Shown here piece after piece: positions 61,192 through 64,000 of a DNA stretch of 64,000 nt (its first letter is position 1; each line of letters opens with the position of its first letter). The position numbers were made by a program, and so were the translations under genes. The notes below the pieces were generated by a model that made no database searches, was not told the DNA's origin, and saw only the letters and a program-made list of their open reading frames with translations. The DNA is from Streptomyces pyxinae (lineage in GTDB: Bacteria; Actinomycetota; Actinomycetes; Streptomycetales; Streptomycetaceae), in NCBI RefSeq assembly GCF_024756275.1, contig NZ_JANUGQ010000004.1, positions 310,001 to 374,000 on the forward strand. The letters run 5' to 3'.

Positions 61192-62280
61192 GTGTCCCTA
61201 TCCCTTCCGGCCAGACGCGGACCGGGCGCCCTGGCCCGCGCCGCCGCGCTCGCCGTCGCCGCCGTCCTCCTCCTGGGAGGCTGCGGCGGTGGCGAGTCCG
61301 GGCAGGCCGCCCCGCAGGCGAAGACCGGCACCGGCGCGAGCAGTTTCCCCCTGGCCATCAAGCACGCCCACGGGACAACGACGATCAAGCAGAAGCCCCG
61401 GCGCGTCGTCGCGCTCAACGGGATCTCGCTCGACGTGGTGGCCGCGCTGGGGACCGTACCGGTCGGCGTGGACAAGCAGTGGGGCGGCGACAAGGACGGG
61501 TACACCCCGTGGTTCCGCGGTGCCGTCGAGAAGCTCGGCGGTCCCCTCCCCGAGGTCCTGAAGCAGGGCGACGGAGGCGAGATCGACTTCGAGCAGATCC
61601 TCGCGCTGAAGCCGGATCTCATCATCGGTCTGTACTCCGGCATCACGGACGTCGACTACAAGCGTCTCTCCGAGATCGCGCCCACCCTGCCCTACCTCAA
61701 GAAGCCCTGGGACGGCGGGACCTGGCAGGAGATGACCCGCACCATCGGCAAGGCGATGGGCGAGAACGCGAAGGCCGAGCGCCTGGTCGGCGATGTCAGC
61801 GGGCAACTGGCCGCCGTGGCCGAGCAGCACCCGGAGTTCAAGGACAAGACCTTCACCTACGGCCTCGCCCTCACGCCCGGGGCGACGGAGGTCGGCCTCT
61901 ACCTCGACTACGACGCCCGCGTCCGGCTGCTGACCGAGATGGGCTTCAGGAACACCCCCTCGATGAGCGCGATCGCGTCCACCGCGAAGGGCTCCGACTG
62001 GTACGGCGCGATCAGTCTGGAGAAGCTCGGCACGATCAAGGCCGATGTCTTCGTCGCCTGGGCGAACGACCCCACCGAGATCACCCACTCCCTCAAGGAC
62101 CCGCTCTTCGCGCGCTGGCAGCCGATCGCCGGGAAGCACTACGCCTTCGTGGCGGACGACCAGCTGGCCATGGCCACCACCGGAACGTCCGTGCTCTCCA
62201 TCCCCTGGGCGCTCGGACGCTATGTGCCGATGCTCGCCGACGCCGTGGCGGGCAAGGGCGCCACCGGCACGCACTCCTGA
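61192..62280 (+). CDS. Ferric-siderophore ABC substrate-binding lipoprotein
   Basis: The 362-residue precursor starts at GTG, 5 bases after AAGGAG. Its signal ends in lipobox LLLGGC (Cys about 26). The mature part is a type III (FhuD/BtuF-like) binding fold: KPRRVVALNGISLDVVAALGTVPVGVD, FEQILALKPDLIIGLYSGITDVDYKRLSEIAPT, and the long helix link before the second lobe. It binds a ferric siderophore and delivers it to the FecCD permeases that follow. The preceding iron box indicates iron repression. Confidence 0.92.
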   Translation: MSLSLPARRGPGALARAAALAVAAVLLLGGCGGGESGQAAPQAKTGTGASSFPLAIKHAHGTTTIKQKPRRVVALNGISLDVVAALGTVPVGVDKQWGGDKDGYTPWFRGAVEKLGGPLPEVLKQGDGGEIDFEQILALKPDLIIGLYSGITDVDYKRLSEIAPTLPYLKKPWDGGTWQEMTRTIGKAMGENAKAERLVGDVSGQLAAVAEQHPEFKDKTFTYGLALTPGATEVGLYLDYDARVRLLTEMGFRNTPSMSAIASTAKGSDWYGAISLEKLGTIKADVFVAWANDPTEITHSLKDPLFARWQPIAGKHYAFVADDQLAMATTGTSVLSIPWALGRYVPMLADAVAGKGATGTHS

Positions 62281-62321
62281 CCGTCACCCGGCGCCCGACC
62301 GTCACCCGGCGCTCCTCGGGT

Positions 62322-62362
62322 CCTGTCGTTCGGATCCTGCCCAGCCCGACCCGAACGACAGG
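62322..62362 (+). promoter_or_regulatory. Intercistronic hairpin between binding protein and permease
   Basis: CCTGTCGTTCGG (62322-62333) pairs with CCGAACGACAGG (62351-62362), 12 bp with a 17-base loop. Such a hairpin can stabilise the binding-protein message and reduce read-through. CCGTCACCCGGCGC is also directly repeated at 62281-62312. Confidence 0.7.
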
Positions 62363-62390
62363 CCCGGGTGACACCCCTCCAAGGACGACC

Positions 62391-63470
62391 ATGACCACCA
62401 CCGCACCACCACCGGGTGCCCTCACCGCGGAGCCGGAGCCCGCCGCGCCGGGACCGCGCCCCGGCGCGGGCCCGGCCCGCCGGACCCGCCTGCTGATCCT
62501 GCTGACCGCGGTCGGGCTGCTGCTCGTCATGGCCGTTCTCAGCGTCATGGTCGGCGCCCGGTCCCTCTCCCCCGGCACCGTCTGGGACGCCCTGTTCCAC
62601 TTCGACGACTCCGACGAACACGTGATGGTGCGCGAGCTGCGGGTGCCGCGCACCGTGATCGGGCTCGTCACCGGCGCCGCGCTGGGCCTGAGCGGCGCGC
62701 TGATCCAGGCGTTCACCCGCAACCCCCTGGCCGACCCCGGCGTCCTCGGGGTCAACGCGGGCGCGAGCCTCGCCGTGACCTTCGCCGTCGCCGTCCTCGG
62801 GTTCGGCGCGGCGAGCCAGTTCATCTGGTTCGCGCTGGCGGGCGCCTTCGGCCTCACCGTGCTCGTCTACGCCCTCGGCTCGATCGGCGCCGACCGGGGC
62901 ACACCGGTGAAACTCACCCTGGCGGGCGTCGCGTTCACCGCCGTGTGCGGCGGCCTCACCTCCGCCATGGCGCTCAAGAGCACGACCACCTTCGACGTCA
63001 TGCGGTTCTGGGGAGTGGGATCGATCGGCGGCCGCTCCCTGGACATCCTCCCGGTCGCGCTTCCCCTCGTCGGCGCCGGCATCGCGCTGGGACTGCTCAG
63101 CGCGGGCTCCCTCAACGCCCTGGCGCTCGGCGACGACATCGCCCGGTCCCTGGGGACGCGCCTCGCGGTCGCCCGGGTGAGTGTCGTCCTCGCCGTCACC
63201 CTGCTGGCCGGCACCTCCGTCGCCGTCGCCGGACCCATCTCCTTCGTGGGCCTGATGGTGCCCCATGTGGTGCGCTGGTTCGTCGGGCCCGACCAGCGCT
63301 GGATCCTGCCCGTGACGACCGTCGCCGCCCCCGCCTTCCTGCTGGCCGCCGACATCGTCGGACGGGTGGTGCTCCCCTCGGGAGAGCTCCAGGTCGGACT
63401 CGTCACCGCGCTCGTCGGCGCCCCCGTCCTCGTGGTGCTGGTCCGGCGCCGGAAAGTGAGCAGCCTGTGA
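62391..63470 (+). CDS. Iron-siderophore ABC permease, FecCD family (first)
   Basis: The 359-residue protein has a Pro/Ala-rich N-terminal tail (about 30 residues) and about ten membrane segments, with RVPRTVIGLVTGAALGLSGALIQAFTRNPLADPGVLGVNAGAS and ISFVGLMVPHVVRWFVGPDQRWILP, the two FecCD signatures; the second is the ATPase-contact loop. Partner of the permease that follows; start codon overlap (GTGA) couples them. Confidence 0.93.
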   Translation: MTTTAPPPGALTAEPEPAAPGPRPGAGPARRTRLLILLTAVGLLLVMAVLSVMVGARSLSPGTVWDALFHFDDSDEHVMVRELRVPRTVIGLVTGAALGLSGALIQAFTRNPLADPGVLGVNAGASLAVTFAVAVLGFGAASQFIWFALAGAFGLTVLVYALGSIGADRGTPVKLTLAGVAFTAVCGGLTSAMALKSTTTFDVMRFWGVGSIGGRSLDILPVALPLVGAGIALGLLSAGSLNALALGDDIARSLGTRLAVARVSVVLAVTLLAGTSVAVAGPISFVGLMVPHVVRWFVGPDQRWILPVTTVAAPAFLLAADIVGRVVLPSGELQVGLVTALVGAPVLVVLVRRRKVSSL

Positions 63471-64000
63471 CCGCCGCGACACCGCCGGCCCGGGTCGGTC
63501 CCGGCCGGGCCACCTGGGTGTGGCGCCGCTGGGGAGTGGCCCTGCGCTTCGAGCGCAGGTCCGTCCTCGTCTGCGGGACCCTGGCCGCGGTGGTGGCCCT
63601 CCTCGGTGTGCTCGCCCTCGGTACGGGTTCCCTGCGGCTCTCCCCCGCCGAGGTGCTGTCCGCCCTGTTCGACCCGGACGCCGACCCCCGCGCGCGGCTG
63701 GTCGTCGTGACCTGGCGGCTGCCCCGGCTGCTGTTCGCGGTGGTCTGCGGGGCGGCGCTGGCGGTCAGCGGAGCGATTTTCCAGTCGCTCACCAAGAACC
63801 CGCTGGGCTCCCCCGACGTGATCGGCTTCGCCTCCGGTTCGTACGCGGGCGCGAGCGTGGTCATGCTGCTGCTCGGCAGCGCCGACTACCTGGCGGTGGC
63901 CTCGGGTTCGCTGACCGGCGGCACCGTGACCGCGCTCCTGGTGTACGCGCTGGCCCATCGCCACGGGGTGCGCCCCTTCCGGCTCATCATCGTCGGCATC
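63467..64000 (+). CDS. Iron-siderophore ABC permease, FecCD family (second, cut by the right edge)
   Basis: The first 178 codons are present, starting at GTG inside the previous stop (GTGA). The sequence has RRWGVALRFERRSVLVCGTLAAVVALLGVLALGTG (first membrane segment) and RLPRLLFAVVCGAALAVSGAIFQSLTKNPLGSPDVIGFASGSYAGAS, the FecCD signature. It is the second half of the heterodimeric permease. The ATPase gene is expected beyond the edge. Confidence 0.9.
   Translation, partial: MTAATPPARVGPGRATWVWRRWGVALRFERRSVLVCGTLAAVVALLGVLALGTGSLRLSPAEVLSALFDPDADPRARLVVVTWRLPRLLFAVVCGAALAVSGAIFQSLTKNPLGSPDVIGFASGSYAGASVVMLLLGSADYLAVASGSLTGGTVTALLVYALAHRHGVRPFRLIIVGI

Overview
The window is very GC-rich actinobacterial DNA, almost certainly from Streptomyces or a close relative. 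Third-codon G/C bias is extreme, GTG starts and ATGA/GTGA stop-start overlaps are common, several starts look leaderless, and many families are typical of streptomycetes (DrrA/DrrB-type exporter, iron boxes, SSDR and luciferase-like oxidoreductases, Pnkp-Hen1, CinY-like protein). Only two in-frame TTA codons were noticed, which fits the rare bldA codon of Streptomyces. No rRNA, tRNA, CRISPR array, insertion sequence or prophage was seen.

Layout. 0.2-4.8 kb: a small membrane protein, an UlaG-like metallo-hydrolase, a DUF2231-Rieske protein, then about 1.1 kb of non-coding DNA that holds a decayed and internally inverted copy of the ribbon-helix-helix gene found at 10.8 kb. 4.8-9.3 kb: a LysR regulator divergent from acetoacetate decarboxylase, a 3-hydroxyacyl-CoA dehydrogenase and a family III CoA-transferase. 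9.7-10.5 kb: a secreted polysaccharide lyase. 10.8-14.3 kb: a ribbon-helix-helix (HicB-like) protein behind a phased array of TGGCGCCA palindromes, a DUF4097 protein and a two-gene ABC exporter. 14.4-19.8 kb: a translationally coupled five-gene operon (PhyH dioxygenase, DUF6271, PLP decarboxylase, GNAT, MFS exporter) that looks like an uncharacterised small-molecule cluster. 20.2-23.8 kb: a STAND-like ATPase coupled to a membrane-anchored periplasmic-binding-protein-like sensor.

23.8-36.1 kb: a large divergent locus with two polar-amino-acid-type binding proteins, two permeases, one ATPase, two luciferase-like monooxygenases, a GNAT, an SDR and an FAD/NAD(P)-binding protein. Its gene set resembles the Bacillus subtilis ytm sulfur-salvage operon, and a 25-codon leader peptide of the LVSR-HID(L/F)-SAxC type precedes it, so reduced-sulfur acquisition is the best inference. 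36.1-41.3 kb: an endonuclease Q-like PHP protein, a CinY-like secreted protein and a coiled-coil protein. 41.6-49.4 kb: an aryl-CoA catabolic cluster (RidA, acyl-CoA dehydrogenase, aryl-CoA ligase, PaaX regulator, bifunctional salicylyl/2-aminobenzoyl-CoA monooxygenase-reductase, enoyl-CoA hydratase); the ligase and the monooxygenase each carry one TTA codon.

49.7-53.9 kb: an amino-acid permease, ornithine carbamoyltransferase with an ARG box, and arginine deiminase. 54.2-58.3 kb: the Pnkp-Hen1 RNA repair pair. 58.5-59.7 kb: a secreted I36/FG-GAP protein. 60.0-64.0 kb: an iron-box-controlled AraC regulator and siderophore ABC importer, cut by the right edge. Short tandem repeats are scattered through the gaps, several directly after stop codons.
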